From an uncultured Porphyromonas sp. (lineage in GTDB: Bacteria; Bacteroidota; Bacteroidia; Bacteroidales; Porphyromonadaceae), in assembly GCF_938023125.1 (NCBI RefSeq), contig NZ_CALHDW010000011.1, positions 90,793 through 154,792 on the forward strand: DNA of 64,000 nt, written 5' to 3'. Of the stretch, positions 8,747-17,694 are shown in pieces; the stretch's first letter is position 1; each line of letters opens with the position of its first letter. Made by a program: the position numbers and the translations under genes. The notes under the pieces are model-generated. The model had not been told where the DNA came from. It worked only from the letters and a program-made list of their open reading frames with translations, and made no database searches.

Positions 8747-9124
8747 TTAGCCGAGGAATGAGTTGTAAGCAGCAGCATCCATAAGAGCTTCTGCCTTAGC
8801 GGGATCTGCCATTTTCACCTTAATGATCCAACCTTCGCCGTAGGGATCGTTGTTTACAAGTTCGGGTTGATCTTCGAGGGCAGCGTTGAGTTCTACTACT
8901 TCTCCCTCTACGGGCATAAGTAGGTCAGCTACGGTCTTAACGGCTTCGATAGAACCAAATACTTCGCCGGCAGCTACAGTTTCGCCTTCGGTAGGCACGT
9001 CTACATAAACGATTTCGCCCAATTCGCCTTGAGCATAATCGGTGATGCCAATAAAGGCCATGTCGCCTTCGATGCGTACCCATTCGTGGTCCGTAGTGTA
9101 CTTGAGTTGTGCAGGAATATTCAT
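8747..9124 (-). CDS. gcvH: Glycine cleavage system H protein
   Basis: The 125-aa lipoyl carrier shuttles the aminomethyl group between the P, T and L proteins of glycine cleavage. The conserved surface is clear: HEWVRIEGDMAFIGITDYAQ near the N-terminus, then the lipoylation loop IEAVKTVADL with the lysine at residue 63. Length is exactly that of the family. No gcvP, gcvT or lpd gene is adjacent. Its promoter box lies about 100 bases upstream. Confidence 0.95.
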   Translation of the reverse strand: MNIPAQLKYTTDHEWVRIEGDMAFIGITDYAQGELGEIVYVDVPTEGETVAAGEVFGSIEAVKTVADLLMPVEGEVVELNAALEDQPELVNNDPYGEGWIIKVKMADPAKAEALMDAAAYNSFLG

Positions 9125-9224
9125 ACTTCCGTATCTCTATATTTAATTGTTACTATTATATTTCTCTCTCTTGGGGCGAAGCCCTTTATGTTCTAAGAAA
9201 AAGGGTTTACATCCTCCCCGAGTA

Positions 9225-9232
9225 CAAAGGTA
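9225..9232 (-). promoter_or_regulatory. Candidate -7 box for gcvH
   Basis: The minus strand reads TACCTTTG, an exact TAnnTTTG match, about 100 bases before the gcvH start. No well-spaced -33 TTG is evident. Confidence 0.5.
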
Positions 9233-9295
9233 ATAGTTACCTCACAATATGTAGCATGTTTGTAGCTACAATCTCATTTCTCTTACCCTATGCCA

Positions 9296-9336
9296 TAAAA
9301 CAAAGAGAGCCACGGCATATAACCGAGACTCTCTCT
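9296..9336 (-). terminator. Terminator after tRNA-Leu
   Basis: On the minus strand an AGAGAG...CTCTCT stem with an inner CGG/CCG pairing is followed by TTTGTTTT. It lies about 25 bases beyond the tRNA 3' end and matches the form of an intrinsic terminator. Confidence 0.65.
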
Positions 9337-9361
9337 GCAATTATTCACTTAGGAAACAAAG

Positions 9362-9445
9362 TGCCCGGAGCCGGGATCGAACCGGCACGGGTGTTACCCC
9401 ATTGGTGTTTGAGACCAACGCGTCTACCAATTCCGCCATCCGGGC
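9362..9445 (-). tRNA. tRNA-Leu, anticodon CAA
   Basis: The 84-nt minus-strand RNA folds as a class II tRNA. The acceptor pair is GCCCGGA/TCCGGGC with discriminator A. The D arm reads GGCGGAATTGGTAGACGCG. The anticodon stem TTGGT/ACCAA holds the loop CTCAAAC, so the anticodon is CAA, reading UUG. The long variable arm is followed by a GGTTCGATCCC T arm. The CCA end is not encoded. A well-spaced promoter lies immediately upstream. Confidence 0.95.
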
Positions 9446-9480
9446 TGTAGACATTTTGTTTCTCTTTGGAAGACCGGGTG

Positions 9481-9511
9481 CAAAGGTAGTGAAAGACGTT
9501 GGAATGTACAA
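9481..9511 (-). promoter_or_regulatory. Promoter of tRNA-Leu
   Basis: On the minus strand TTG (9509-9511), 20 bases, then TACCTTTG (9481-9488) match the Bacteroidota sigma-ABfr promoter. The predicted start lies about 30 bases before the mature tRNA. Confidence 0.75.
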
Positions 9512-9686
9512 TACCCCGACCATAACATTTCGCAGATTTGTGGGCGCTCCGATGGAAAGGGTGTGCCAACTTTCGTGCCGGATAGGGACAGCATAGCCCC
9601 TCATAGCCGCCCTTTCTCTTCGGACGGAGGGTGAGGAATCCCTTGCCCGGATTCTTACATTTTCTTGGGTAGAAACCTCTCCCACT

Positions 9687-9770
9687 TCTGCCCAAAACTT
9701 TTTTATTTTTCAGTTAGAAAGGGAGTGCATTTCCGGGCAAGAACGGAAATTTTTTCACCCGGCAACCTGA
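9687..9770. repeat. Dispersed AT-rich intergenic repeat, copy 2 (divergent)
   Basis: The sequence begins CTGCCCAAAACTTTTTTA, continues with a CAG motif and GAGTGCATTTCCGGGC, and ends with a second A/T core and CCCGG. It follows the order of the other copies but has diverged most. It lies in the 447-base gap between tRNA-Leu and the GNAT gene. That gap also holds the tRNA promoter and the GNAT terminator; I see no gene in the rest. Confidence 0.5.
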
Positions 9771-9811
9771 CGCCCTCTCCCCCTCGGGCTCTCTCCGGAT
9801 CACTTCTCGGC

Positions 9812-9850
9812 AGAAACAAAAGCCCCCTAGCCCTTGAGAAGGGTAGGGGG
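9812..9850 (-). terminator. Terminator of the GNAT operon
   Basis: CCCCCTA-CCCTT pairs with AAGGG-TAGGGGG (9823-9850) around a 3-base loop. On the minus strand the stem is followed by CTTTTGTTT. It sits about 45 bases after the GNAT stop codon. Confidence 0.75.
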
Positions 9851-9892
9851 TGATAGGGTGTGTAGTCCGTCTCTCAAAAGGAGATCCGTAGA

Positions 9893-10861
9893 CTAGTCCA
9901 GCATTAAATCTATGTAGAAGGGGTTATCCGCAAATAGCTGCTCCAGTAGGAGCGAAGGGGTGAGGCTCTCTTTTTGTAGTGCCCTTGGGGCAAGAGGCAT
10001 AAAGAGGCATTTCCCTTGCTCTAATCGGTAGCGGCCTGTATTGGGGCGGAGCATTTCGTCAAGGAGGTCGAACTGCCACGTTACCTCGGGGTGCCTCTTG
10101 GCATAGAGTGAGAGGAGCTGCGGGATTTGAATCACTCGTATCATGCCGTGCGGCTCAAGATCTTCGCCGAGAGGGGGCATCACCACTTGATGGTAAGCTA
10201 ATCCCTCCTTTATGGGGAGTTGAGTAGCTACGAATTGAGTGCATTCGCCCCCTTGTAGCATTCGTACTATCCCCTCTTGGGTGTATCCGCCCCCACTGAG
10301 TAGAGCGTCCTCTATTATCCTCTGCCACTGGGGGTAGGTGTGCTCCAGGTGCCCCATAGTCCACCCTCTGCGTTGTTGGATATAGTGTAGATATCCTTCT
10401 GCACTAGCTTGCCTGCAAAGTTGAGGTGGGGGAGTGAGGCGAGGGGAGTTCGGTTGGGATACGCTACGATAACAGACCTTGGCGTAGTCGAACTTGCGTT
10501 GATAGTAGTCGTAGAGCCAGGGCTCGGCAGGGATCAGAAAGGCGAACAGCTTGCCCGTTTGGTACATTTTGGTATGGGCGGAACGGAGTAGGGATGGCAT
10601 CAGTCCTCGCCCCCGCTCTCGGGAGATCGTGGCAGCTCCGGATATGTAGGCGGCCTCTATTCGCTCTCCCCACACTCTAAAGGCATAGGAGACTCGGCCT
10701 GTGTGTGCAATGGCTTGGGGGGCACCTCCGTAGTCGATCAGTAGATCGGTCTCGTCATCTTGGTACACATGCCCAAAGTAGAGGTCGAGGAATCTGTCGT
10801 CATCCCCAAAGACCTCTTGCCAAATCTCACGAGAGAGCTGTCGCCTATCAAGCGGGTTCAT
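9893..10861 (-). CDS. GNAT-fold acetyltransferase (Eis-like)
   Basis: The 322-aa protein has the layout of Eis-type GNATs: an N-terminal acyl-CoA domain with AYISGAATISRERGRGLMPSL (the RxxG pyrophosphate loop is RERGRG near residue 83), then a Y-rich segment PWLYDYYQRKFDYAKV, and a sterol-carrier-like C-terminal half. The substrate cannot be read from sequence. It overlaps the upstream DUF2156-like gene by 4 bases, so the two are probably translated together. Two acyl- or aminoacyl-transferase-like genes side by side, after sufE, suggest a small-molecule or lipid modification role, which is only inference. Confidence 0.8.
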   Translation of the reverse strand: MNPLDRRQLSREIWQEVFGDDDRFLDLYFGHVYQDDETDLLIDYGGAPQAIAHTGRVSYAFRVWGERIEAAYISGAATISRERGRGLMPSLLRSAHTKMYQTGKLFAFLIPAEPWLYDYYQRKFDYAKVCYRSVSQPNSPRLTPPPQLCRQASAEGYLHYIQQRRGWTMGHLEHTYPQWQRIIEDALLSGGGYTQEGIVRMLQGGECTQFVATQLPIKEGLAYHQVVMPPLGEDLEPHGMIRVIQIPQLLSLYAKRHPEVTWQFDLLDEMLRPNTGRYRLEQGKCLFMPLAPRALQKESLTPSLLLEQLFADNPFYIDLMLD

Positions 10862-11778
10862 ACCTGTGCGTGCCGCCTTAGCAGAGCCGTTCCCTTGTAG
10901 AGCCGCAACTCCGGTTGATAGGATTCTTTGGCAAAACGTAGTCCGGGAATCCCCAAATCTTCCTCTCTATTGATGTAGATATACTGCTCGGGGATTTGTT
11001 TGGCAAACTCGTTGTTGATTACGGTGTAGGCGCCCTCAATAGCCGGATTGGCCTTCTCTACATGCACATCAAACGTGTTGTGGTTGATGGGGGAGCCTAG
11101 GGTCATGGCAACGATTTCGCCGTCAATCCAAAGGGCACCTCCCTGCAACTCCAAGGCCTCACAAGCGTCGAGAATGCGGTGTACCATCCTATTTTCCTCT
11201 TGGATACCATCGCGCTGCGTGGCGTCGTCGAGCCATTGATCGGCAAAATCTTTGTACAGCTCCTTCTGGTCGGGGGTAAAAGGTCGGTAGGTATAGTCCG
11301 GATAGAGCTTCTTAAACTTATTGATATGGTTGCGTTTGGATTGTAGTTTCTTGCCCGATAGTGAGATGAGTCGCTCCCGAAGGTAGACATAGTCAGCATA
11401 GTCTTCGTCCCAAAAGAACTGGAAGTCCTGCCCGAAGTCTTGCTCGAGGCTCTTGGCACAGCCCTCGGTTACGCCCATGCAAACGAGAGGGAATCCCTCC
11501 TGTTCGGCACAATGGATAAGCTCTTGGATCGCTCCATGCCAGAGATCTCGCTCTGTACAATAGGGGAGGAGGAAAACCGGATGAGAGCGCAGGGGGGAGC
11601 GAAAGCGTATGATGAGCACCCGATCTTGGTAGACGGCCCAAGAGGTCTCGTAGCGCTCGCTCCATCCGTAAAGGTTGGTAAATGCAAGGTCGCAGATCGC
11701 CTTGTCGTCTTTGTAAATAAGGGGGAAGATTATGCCTCTATCCTCTAGCGTGATGGGGCGAAAGCGTAGTTGGTACAT
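10858..11778 (-). CDS. DUF2156-like protein (phosphatidylglycerol lysyltransferase C-terminal type)
   Basis: The 306-aa protein has two GNAT-like halves. The second carries RNHINKFKKLYPDYTYRPF, a long helical stretch, and a C-terminal INREEDLGIPGLRFAKESY segment, which matches the DUF2156/MprF C-terminal catalytic fold. Membrane helices of full MprF are absent, so it would be a soluble relative. The family transfers aminoacyl groups or acts as a peptidyl acceptor GNAT; the true substrate is unknown. It lies 6 bases after sufE and overlaps the next gene by 4 bases. Confidence 0.8.
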   Translation of the reverse strand: MYQLRFRPITLEDRGIIFPLIYKDDKAICDLAFTNLYGWSERYETSWAVYQDRVLIIRFRSPLRSHPVFLLPYCTERDLWHGAIQELIHCAEQEGFPLVCMGVTEGCAKSLEQDFGQDFQFFWDEDYADYVYLRERLISLSGKKLQSKRNHINKFKKLYPDYTYRPFTPDQKELYKDFADQWLDDATQRDGIQEENRMVHRILDACEALELQGGALWIDGEIVAMTLGSPINHNTFDVHVEKANPAIEGAYTVINNEFAKQIPEQYIYINREEDLGIPGLRFAKESYQPELRLYKGTALLRRHAQV

Positions 11779-11784
11779 GTTTTA

Positions 11785-12210
11785 TCAGGATAAATAGGTG
11801 CGAGCCGAGCGATGAATTTGCTCAATCATGGCCACGAGACCATTACTACGAGTGGGGGAAAGATGCTCGCGAAGCCCCATTCTGTCGATAAAGTATAGCT
11901 CCTGCGATACAATGTCTTCGGGTCGTTGCCCATCATACACACGGAGCAGTAGAGCCGCAATCCCCTTGACAATGAGAGCGTCACTATCCCCTCGGAGGGA
12001 TAGAGTGCCATCTTCGTTGGGGGTAATTACAATCCAAACACGGCTCTGGCACCCCTCAATGATATGCTCAGGAGTCTTCTCAGAATCCTCTAGGGGTAGC
12101 AGTGTATTGCCCATATCAATGAGGAGGGAGTATTTGTCCATCCAATCATCAAAGGGCTCGAATTCTTCTAGTATTTCGTCTTGTATCTCCTTGATTGACT
12201 TGCTGTTCAT
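11785..12210 (-). CDS. sufE: Cysteine desulfuration protein SufE
   Basis: The 141-aa protein accepts persulfide sulfur from the cysteine desulfurase SufS and passes it to the SufBCD iron-sulfur scaffold. Hallmarks are the N-terminal EIQDEILEEFEPFDDWMDKY helix and the active-site loop IIEGCQSRVW with the acceptor cysteine. It lies alone, 6 bases from each neighbour inside the M28-DUF2156-GNAT operon; no sufBCDS genes are in the window. Confidence 0.93.
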   Translation of the reverse strand: MNSKSIKEIQDEILEEFEPFDDWMDKYSLLIDMGNTLLPLEDSEKTPEHIIEGCQSRVWIVITPNEDGTLSLRGDSDALIVKGIAALLLRVYDGQRPEDIVSQELYFIDRMGLREHLSPTRSNGLVAMIEQIHRSARTYLS

Positions 12211-12216
12211 AGCCTT

Positions 12217-13233
12217 TTATTTACGTTCGTTTTCTCTGTCTTCGAGGTAGGCCATAAGGGTCTCGCCTACCGCTTTTACCACCTCTTTGTCAATCACTTC
12301 CATGTTGTCGGCGTGAGTGTGCCAGTGCGCTCCAAATCCATTGCTCCGAGCCGGATCGTAGTTTACTATGTCTATAGTGGGGATGGCAAGGTTGTCTATA
12401 ATGGGTTTGTGGTCGTCTGTAAGAGCGGCCCCGTCCGCCTGAATGAAATAGTGGCCAAAGCCGAGACTTGCCGCCTTATCCCATAGGGAGGAGACAATGC
12501 TTGGAGCATGAGTCTTGGAGAAAAACTCCCATCGGAACTTGGCATCGTGCGCTCCGACCATATCAAGAAGGATGCCAAACTCAGCACGATAATGCTCTAC
12601 ATGAGGATGCTTGCTCCAGTAGGTGGAGCCTAGGCACCAGGAGTCTTCGTTTTCGCTAACCCCCATGTCTTCGGCATCGACAAAGAGGAAGTCGACTCCT
12701 AACGTGCTGTTGCGGTCAGCCAGTTGGCGTGCAATCTCAAGCAATACGCCTACGCCACTTGCGGCATCATCAGCCCCTAGGATCGGTTCGCCTTTGCGGC
12801 TTGGATCGGGGTCGTTATCCGCTGTGGGGCGAGTATCCCAGTGAGCTAGAAGCAAAATGCGACGCTCTGCTGCCGGATTAAGGCGCCCTATGATATTGGT
12901 GATGGGGAGGGTAGCGCCCTCGTGGGTTGATACGTTCGCTTGCTGCAATACAACCTCAAGACCAAACTCCTTAAGCTTGCCGGCAATCCACTCTCCGCAC
13001 GCCTTGTGAGTCGGCGTGTTGGGGACGCGCGTCCCGAAGGCTACTTGCTGAGCAATGTAACTATAGGCACTATCTGCATCGAATCGGTTGAGAGCCTCGG
13101 AGGGTAGTGCCTCTGTAGTATTATCGCTTGTTCCTCCCTTCTTGTCTCCCTTACAGCCGGTGGCTGATACGATGAGGAGGAAAATGGCGAGGGGGGCTAG
13201 TAGAGCCCTTACTAGGATGGGGGTTGTCTTCAT
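12217..13233 (-). CDS. M28-family lipoprotein, glutaminyl-cyclase-like
   Basis: The 338-aa protein has a lipoprotein signal peptide ending IVSATGC. The M28 alpha/beta zinc fold has AHWDTRP, LGADDAASGVGVLLE (metal aspartate and general-acid region), DAEDMG, and a C-terminal HWHTHADN histidine motif. M28 aminopeptidases usually bind two zincs. Glutaminyl cyclases bind one, and Porphyromonas gingivalis is known to carry a lipoprotein cyclase of this type that converts N-terminal Gln to pyroglutamate on exported proteins. I favour cyclase over aminopeptidase, but sequence alone does not settle it. It is the first gene of a four-gene operon. Confidence 0.8.
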   Translation of the reverse strand: MKTTPILVRALLAPLAIFLLIVSATGCKGDKKGGTSDNTTEALPSEALNRFDADSAYSYIAQQVAFGTRVPNTPTHKACGEWIAGKLKEFGLEVVLQQANVSTHEGATLPITNIIGRLNPAAERRILLLAHWDTRPTADNDPDPSRKGEPILGADDAASGVGVLLEIARQLADRNSTLGVDFLFVDAEDMGVSENEDSWCLGSTYWSKHPHVEHYRAEFGILLDMVGAHDAKFRWEFFSKTHAPSIVSSLWDKAASLGFGHYFIQADGAALTDDHKPIIDNLAIPTIDIVNYDPARSNGFGAHWHTHADNMEVIDKEVVKAVGETLMAYLEDRENERK

Positions 13234-13317
13234 ACTTTTATAGAGTAATGGGTATAGTTATCTAGAGTAGAGTAGGAGAGACTATAGAGGTTGAGGTAAC
13301 ATCATCAATAGGATGCG

Positions 13318-13356
13318 AAAAGGCCGCTGCGCACCCAGAAAGGAACAACAGCGGCC
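13318..13356 (-). terminator. Terminator of tpx
   Basis: GGCCGCTG (13322-13329) pairs perfectly with CAGCGGCC (13349-13356). On the minus strand the stem is followed by TTTTCG. It sits about 70 bases after the tpx stop codon. Confidence 0.75.
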
Positions 13357-13429
13357 CAACACACCAACACATGAAACATGAAAAGCCCTTTCACAAGGGA
13401 TAGGGCAAATTTCTCTATCCTAGGAACAA

Positions 13430-13939
13430 TTACGCCTGTTGGAGGGCAGCAATTGCTCGGTCGTAATCTGGTTCATGGGTAATGTCGTCTACAAGCTCTG
13501 TGTAAACTACCTTACCATCTTTGTCTACTACCACAACGGCGCGTGCGAGTAAGCCCTGAAGAGGACCATCCGTCATCAAAAGACCGTAGCCCTTTTCGAA
13601 GGAATCTCCACGGAATACCGAGAGAGTTTCTACATTTGCAAGCCCCTCTGCTCCACAGAAGCGAGCCTGTGCAAATGGAAGATCCTTAGATATACATAGA
13701 ACAGCAGTGTCTGCCATCTCTGATGCAATCTTGTTGAAGCGACGCACGCTTGCGGCGCAAACCCCCGTGTCAATGCTCGGGAAAATGTTGAGTACTACCT
13801 TTTTCCCTTTGTACTCACAGAGTGTTGTTTCTGCAAGAGAAGCCTTCACTGCTGTAAACCCGGGAGCCGTAGCCCCCACTTGAGGCATCTCTCCGAGGAG
13901 GTTAATCGTAAGATCGCCTTTGAGTTTAGTCGTTGCCAT
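13430..13939 (-). CDS. tpx: Thiol peroxidase (atypical 2-Cys peroxiredoxin)
   Basis: The 169-aa enzyme reduces peroxides with thioredoxin as donor. The peroxidatic cysteine is C61 in SIDTGVCAASVRRF and the resolving cysteine is C95 in ARFCGAEGL, the standard Tpx spacing. I chose the ATG at 13939 (MATTKLKG); a GTG six bases upstream is in frame but less likely. A periplasmic thioredoxin gene follows upstream in the same direction. The gene has its own terminator, so it is probably transcribed alone as an oxidative-stress gene. Confidence 0.95.
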   Translation of the reverse strand: MATTKLKGDLTINLLGEMPQVGATAPGFTAVKASLAETTLCEYKGKKVVLNIFPSIDTGVCAASVRRFNKIASEMADTAVLCISKDLPFAQARFCGAEGLANVETLSVFRGDSFEKGYGLLMTDGPLQGLLARAVVVVDKDGKVVYTELVDDITHEPDYDRAIAALQQA

Positions 13940-14019
13940 ATTCACAAATCCTACGCAGATCTTCTAAATCCGCAGCTAAGTTACACATTAATTTCTATTC
14001 TGCAAACTCCGTCGAGTTA

Positions 14020-14511
14020 TTATTTGCTTTTTGAGATTATTTCCTGTACATATTCATTGATTGTACTCTCGGGGATATTTCCCAGAGTCTGGATGGGCAT
14101 TCCCTTTGTGGGGACGAAGAGTACCATCGGGATGCTCTTTACCCCAAAGTGGGCAGCCAAAGCCTCATCCTTATCTACATTGACCTTGTAGAGAAGAACC
14201 TTGCCGTTGCTCTCTGCCACAATGCGCTCGAGTTTGGGAGCGAGTTGGCGGCAGGGGCCGCACCAATCAGCGTAAAAATCAATAATGGCAGGCTTGTCGC
14301 CTTTATATACGAACTCTGTAGGGTTTTTCTCAAAGTCGTAGATATGCTCTTTCATATACTTGGCATCGATCACCATTACATTGGGATGAGATGCCTCTTG
14401 AGCCGTCTGTTTCTTGCTCTTTGATTGGCAAGAAGCCTGAGTGGCAACACCTAAGAGCAAAGAGGTCGATAGGAGTAGCACTCGGAGTAGAGAGTGGCGG
14501 AGATAATTCAT
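14020..14511 (-). CDS. Exported thioredoxin-family protein
   Basis: The 163-aa protein has a signal peptide (about residues 1-30, ending near ATQASCQSK) and a thioredoxin fold with the classic active site DWCGPCRQLAP and the cis-proline region GVKSIPMVLF. The WCGPC sequence is thioredoxin-like rather than DsbA-like. A cysteine near residue 28 could be a lipid anchor, but the preceding residues do not form a good lipobox. It probably works in the periplasm, delivering reductant or forming disulfides. Confidence 0.88.
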   Translation of the reverse strand: MNYLRHSLLRVLLLSTSLLLGVATQASCQSKSKKQTAQEASHPNVMVIDAKYMKEHIYDFEKNPTEFVYKGDKPAIIDFYADWCGPCRQLAPKLERIVAESNGKVLLYKVNVDKDEALAAHFGVKSIPMVLFVPTKGMPIQTLGNIPESTINEYVQEIISKSK

Positions 14512-14622
14512 TGTCTTCGTCTATTTGTTTTTTATTCTGTACGTGTGGGAAAGCCTTTGCTATCCTCTACTCTTCTAGAATAGAGGGAAGGGGCAAAGAG
14601 TTCACTCCGAGTCTTTTTTTTC

Positions 14623-16272
14623 TCAGGACTGAATGGAGCAATCTTTGCAGCGATCTCGTATCTGTTGGAAGAAGTCGTTGCCTTTGTCATCCACGAGGAT
14701 AAAGGCGGGGAAGTCTTCTACTTCTATTTTCCAAATCGCTTCCATGCCCAACTCCGGATACTCAAGGCATTCTACCTTTTTGATGCTGTTTTGAGCTAAG
14801 ATGGCGGCCGGACCTCCGATGCTGCCGAGGTAGAAGCCTCCGTGCGCCTTGCACGAAGCTGTTACCTCTGCACTGCGGTTGCCCTTGGCGATCATGATAA
14901 GACTGCCTCCATGCTGCTGGAAGAGCTGTACATAACTATCCATACGCCCTGCCGTTGTGGGGCCAAAGCTACCGCTGGGTAAGCCACTAGGCGTTTTGGC
15001 GGGGCCTGCATAGTATATGGGATGCTGCTTGATATAGTCGGGGAGGTCCTCGCCACGATCGAGACGCTCTTTGAGCTTGGCATGGGCAATGTCTCGCCCG
15101 ACTACGATGGTGCCCGAGAGGGAAAGACGAGTAGATACGGGGTATTTGGATAGCTCCGCACGGATCTCGTCCATGGGGCGATTGAGGTTGATTTTTACGG
15201 ATTCGCCTTCGGAGTTTCCCCTCAATGCCGGCGGAATGAGCCGAGCCGGATGGGTCTCGAGCTTCTCGAGCCAGATGCCTTCACGATTGATTTTTGCCTT
15301 TATGTTGCGGTCTGCAGAGCAGCTCACTCCCATGCCGATGGGGCAGGAGGCTCCATGTCGTGGCAAGCGAATAACCCGAATGTCGTGGGCGTAATATTTC
15401 CCCCCAAATTGCGCTCCAAAGCCTATCTTATAGGCCTCTTCGAGGAGTTGTGCCTCTAGCTCTGTATCACGGAAAGCGTGCCCGAGTTCGTTCCCTTGGG
15501 TGGGGAGGTTGTCGTAGTACTTTGCGGAGGCCAGCTTTACGGTTTTGAGGTTCATCTCGGCAGAAGTCCCCCCAATTACAAATGCAATATGATAGGGAGG
15601 GCATGCTGCAGTGCCTAGCGTGCGCATCTTCTCTACCAGATAGGGGAGAAGTTTTTCGGGCGTAATGAGTGCCTTTGTCTCTTGGTAGAGGTAGGTCTTG
15701 TTGGCAGATCCGCCCCCCTTGGCAATGCAGAGGAATTTGTACTCATCGCCATCTACGGCCATCAAGTCGATCTGAGCCGGTAGATTGCAGCCCGTATTGA
15801 CCTCCCGATACATGTCGAGGGGAGCATTCTGCGAGTAGCGCAAGTTCTCTTGTGTATAGGTGTCGTACACGCCATGGGAGAGGGCCTCTTCGTCGCCTCC
15901 GCCCGTGTATACATTTTGTCCCTTCTTGCCTAGAATGATGGCTGTACCCGTGTCTTGGCAAAAGGGGAGTTGCCCGAGGGCTGCCACTTCTGCATTCCTC
16001 AAAAATGTAAGGGCCACGAAGCGGTCGTTGTCACTTGCCTCCGGATCGGAGAGGATCTTAGCCACCTGCTCCTGATGCTCGGGGCGCAGGTAGAATGCGA
16101 TGTCGTGGAAGGCTTGGCGTGCCAGAGTGCGTAGGGCTTCGGGCTCTACAACGAGCATTTTACGCCCGCCAAAGTCTTCTTCGTGTACATATTCACTTGT
16201 TAGGTGGTAGTATTCTGTCGTATCCTCCCTTAGGGGGAACATCTCTTGGTATTTGAATTCTTTCGTTGCCAT
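14623..16272 (-). CDS. Class I fumarate hydratase (iron-sulfur type)
   Basis: The 549-aa enzyme interconverts fumarate and malate with a 4Fe-4S cluster. Both fused halves of the class I family are present. The N-terminal half has LPFCQDTGTAIILGKKGQN and the CP(P)YH region; the C-terminal half has GTIVVGRDIAHAKLKE and the KTPSGLPSGSFGPTTAGRMD signature. Length equals that of E. coli FumA/FumB. In this lineage it serves the reductive succinate branch of fermentation. It stands alone, with no TCA neighbours. Confidence 0.93.
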   Translation of the reverse strand: MATKEFKYQEMFPLREDTTEYYHLTSEYVHEEDFGGRKMLVVEPEALRTLARQAFHDIAFYLRPEHQEQVAKILSDPEASDNDRFVALTFLRNAEVAALGQLPFCQDTGTAIILGKKGQNVYTGGGDEEALSHGVYDTYTQENLRYSQNAPLDMYREVNTGCNLPAQIDLMAVDGDEYKFLCIAKGGGSANKTYLYQETKALITPEKLLPYLVEKMRTLGTAACPPYHIAFVIGGTSAEMNLKTVKLASAKYYDNLPTQGNELGHAFRDTELEAQLLEEAYKIGFGAQFGGKYYAHDIRVIRLPRHGASCPIGMGVSCSADRNIKAKINREGIWLEKLETHPARLIPPALRGNSEGESVKINLNRPMDEIRAELSKYPVSTRLSLSGTIVVGRDIAHAKLKERLDRGEDLPDYIKQHPIYYAGPAKTPSGLPSGSFGPTTAGRMDSYVQLFQQHGGSLIMIAKGNRSAEVTASCKAHGGFYLGSIGGPAAILAQNSIKKVECLEYPELGMEAIWKIEVEDFPAFILVDDKGNDFFQQIRDRCKDCSIQS

Positions 16273-16417
16273 TATTCTCTCTTTCCTTTTCTAAACTGCC
16301 CTCTAAGATACAAAAAGCGGATGAGCTTACACCTATATACTATTTATAAAAGAGGGGTAGGCTCCCTCTTCCGAGCTGAGCCTTTTTTGCCGGAGGGGGG
16401 GGATTCCCGAAAACGAG

Positions 16418-16451
16418 AAGGGCCGACTCCACTCGTGTGAAGTCAGCCCTT
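16418..16451 (-). terminator. Probable terminator of the T9SS cargo gene
   Basis: AAGGGCCGACT (16418-16428) pairs with AGTCAGCCCTT (16441-16451) with one mismatch. It lies about 65 bases after the stop codon at 16516. The T run on the minus side is short (CTCGTTTTCG), so strength is uncertain. A second, overlapping hairpin pair lies at about 16350-16387. Confidence 0.5.
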
Positions 16452-16515
16452 GTTTCAATTCAGAGAGAAACGCTTCCGAAAGTCTGCGGATTCTCTGTTA
16501 TAGAGGAGGTGAGAA

Positions 16516-17694
16516 TTACAATACTACCTTCGTGCTCATCTTCTGACCTTGGCCATTTTGTGTAAAGATGATGAATACTCCATTACCAAGAGCCTCAGCA
16601 GGGATGTCGATTCTATCAGCTTGAGCGTCTACCTGAGCTACGAGCTGTCCGTCTACGCTGTAGAGAGCGGTGTTTTGGATACCATTGCCCTCAATAGTGA
16701 GTACGCTACCATTCTTGTATGCCTTTAATTCACCTGCAGCTTCTACTGTCTTAGCTGAGGTTATATTCATATAGAGGTAGGCATAAGTAGTTTCTTTTTT
16801 GTCTCCTGATGCATCGGGGTCAATAACATACATTGAAGTTCTTAGGCGACCACCGGCTAGAGCATCTTCGTTCATAGAGTTTTGGAACATGGGGCCATCT
16901 AATGCAAATGGGTAAGTAGGATAGTAGGCATCCTTACCCATGCGATCGTTGTCGTATCCAAACTTCATGGAGAGATAGAGTTTTTCTTCACCGGTCTGAT
17001 GGCTGATGTCCATGATCTGTACGTCCGTTAGCTCCATGTCGTTGTAGTTGTATGCGATATAGCCGTCAAGCTTGAAATTGGGGGCTGATGTCAGCATGTT
17101 TTCTCTAGTTCTATTGCCTTTTGCATCGTATTCGTACGTTCTAACGTTACTCTCGATTTCGTCGGGGTTCCCATCTGCGGGATAGCCGGACTTTACAAGC
17201 TGGTTCTTCTCATTGTAGATGTACTTCATATCAGAAACAGTGCCGATAGAGCGGAGGTAGGTACGGATTATTGTGTTATTACCTCTCTCGTCGTATAAAA
17301 ACTCCTTTACGTTGGCAGTGTCGTTGATGGCATATCCCATGAACATAATTCTCTTGTGGAGTCTACCATTCTCATCGTAAACGTAGTCGAAGCGGGTGTC
17401 CAATGGGAGTACCTCGGGGATGTCTCCGGAGAGAACCTGGTACTGGTCGGCACGGAACATCCTGCCTTGCGCATCGTAGTAGATAGAATCCACGTGACCA
17501 GATTTTCCTTCGGCATTGTAGTAAACAGCGGCTTTTGCTTTACCCTGCTCGTTATAAACATAACGGAAGCCGGCTTTGGATTTTAGTCTTTCGACCCCTA
17601 GGAACTTAAGGTCAGATTGTTTTTCCTGTGCGTTCACACTCTGAGTGAGGGCGAGGAACATTACAGAAGCGAGAAGGAGTAATGATTTCTTCAT
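16516..17694 (-). CDS. Secreted protein with type IX secretion (T9SS) C-terminal sorting domain
   Basis: The 392-aa protein starts at MKKSLLLLASVMFLALTQSV, a clean signal peptide. An upstream in-frame start at 17739 would spoil it. The middle holds YD/RHS-like short repeats of the form Y-Y-D-x-x-G-R (YYDAQGRMFR, VYDENGRLHK, YEYDAKGNRT). The last 70 residues match a T9SS sorting domain: NTALYSVDGQLVAQV, a GNGVFIIF core and terminal MSTKVVL. The protein is therefore expected to cross the outer membrane and be anchored or released after CTD cleavage. Its role is unknown. It follows an unusually long leader of about 310 bases. Confidence 0.85.
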   Translation of the reverse strand: MKKSLLLLASVMFLALTQSVNAQEKQSDLKFLGVERLKSKAGFRYVYNEQGKAKAAVYYNAEGKSGHVDSIYYDAQGRMFRADQYQVLSGDIPEVLPLDTRFDYVYDENGRLHKRIMFMGYAINDTANVKEFLYDERGNNTIIRTYLRSIGTVSDMKYIYNEKNQLVKSGYPADGNPDEIESNVRTYEYDAKGNRTRENMLTSAPNFKLDGYIAYNYNDMELTDVQIMDISHQTGEEKLYLSMKFGYDNDRMGKDAYYPTYPFALDGPMFQNSMNEDALAGGRLRTSMYVIDPDASGDKKETTYAYLYMNITSAKTVEAAGELKAYKNGSVLTIEGNGIQNTALYSVDGQLVAQVDAQADRIDIPAEALGNGVFIIFTQNGQGQKMSTKVVL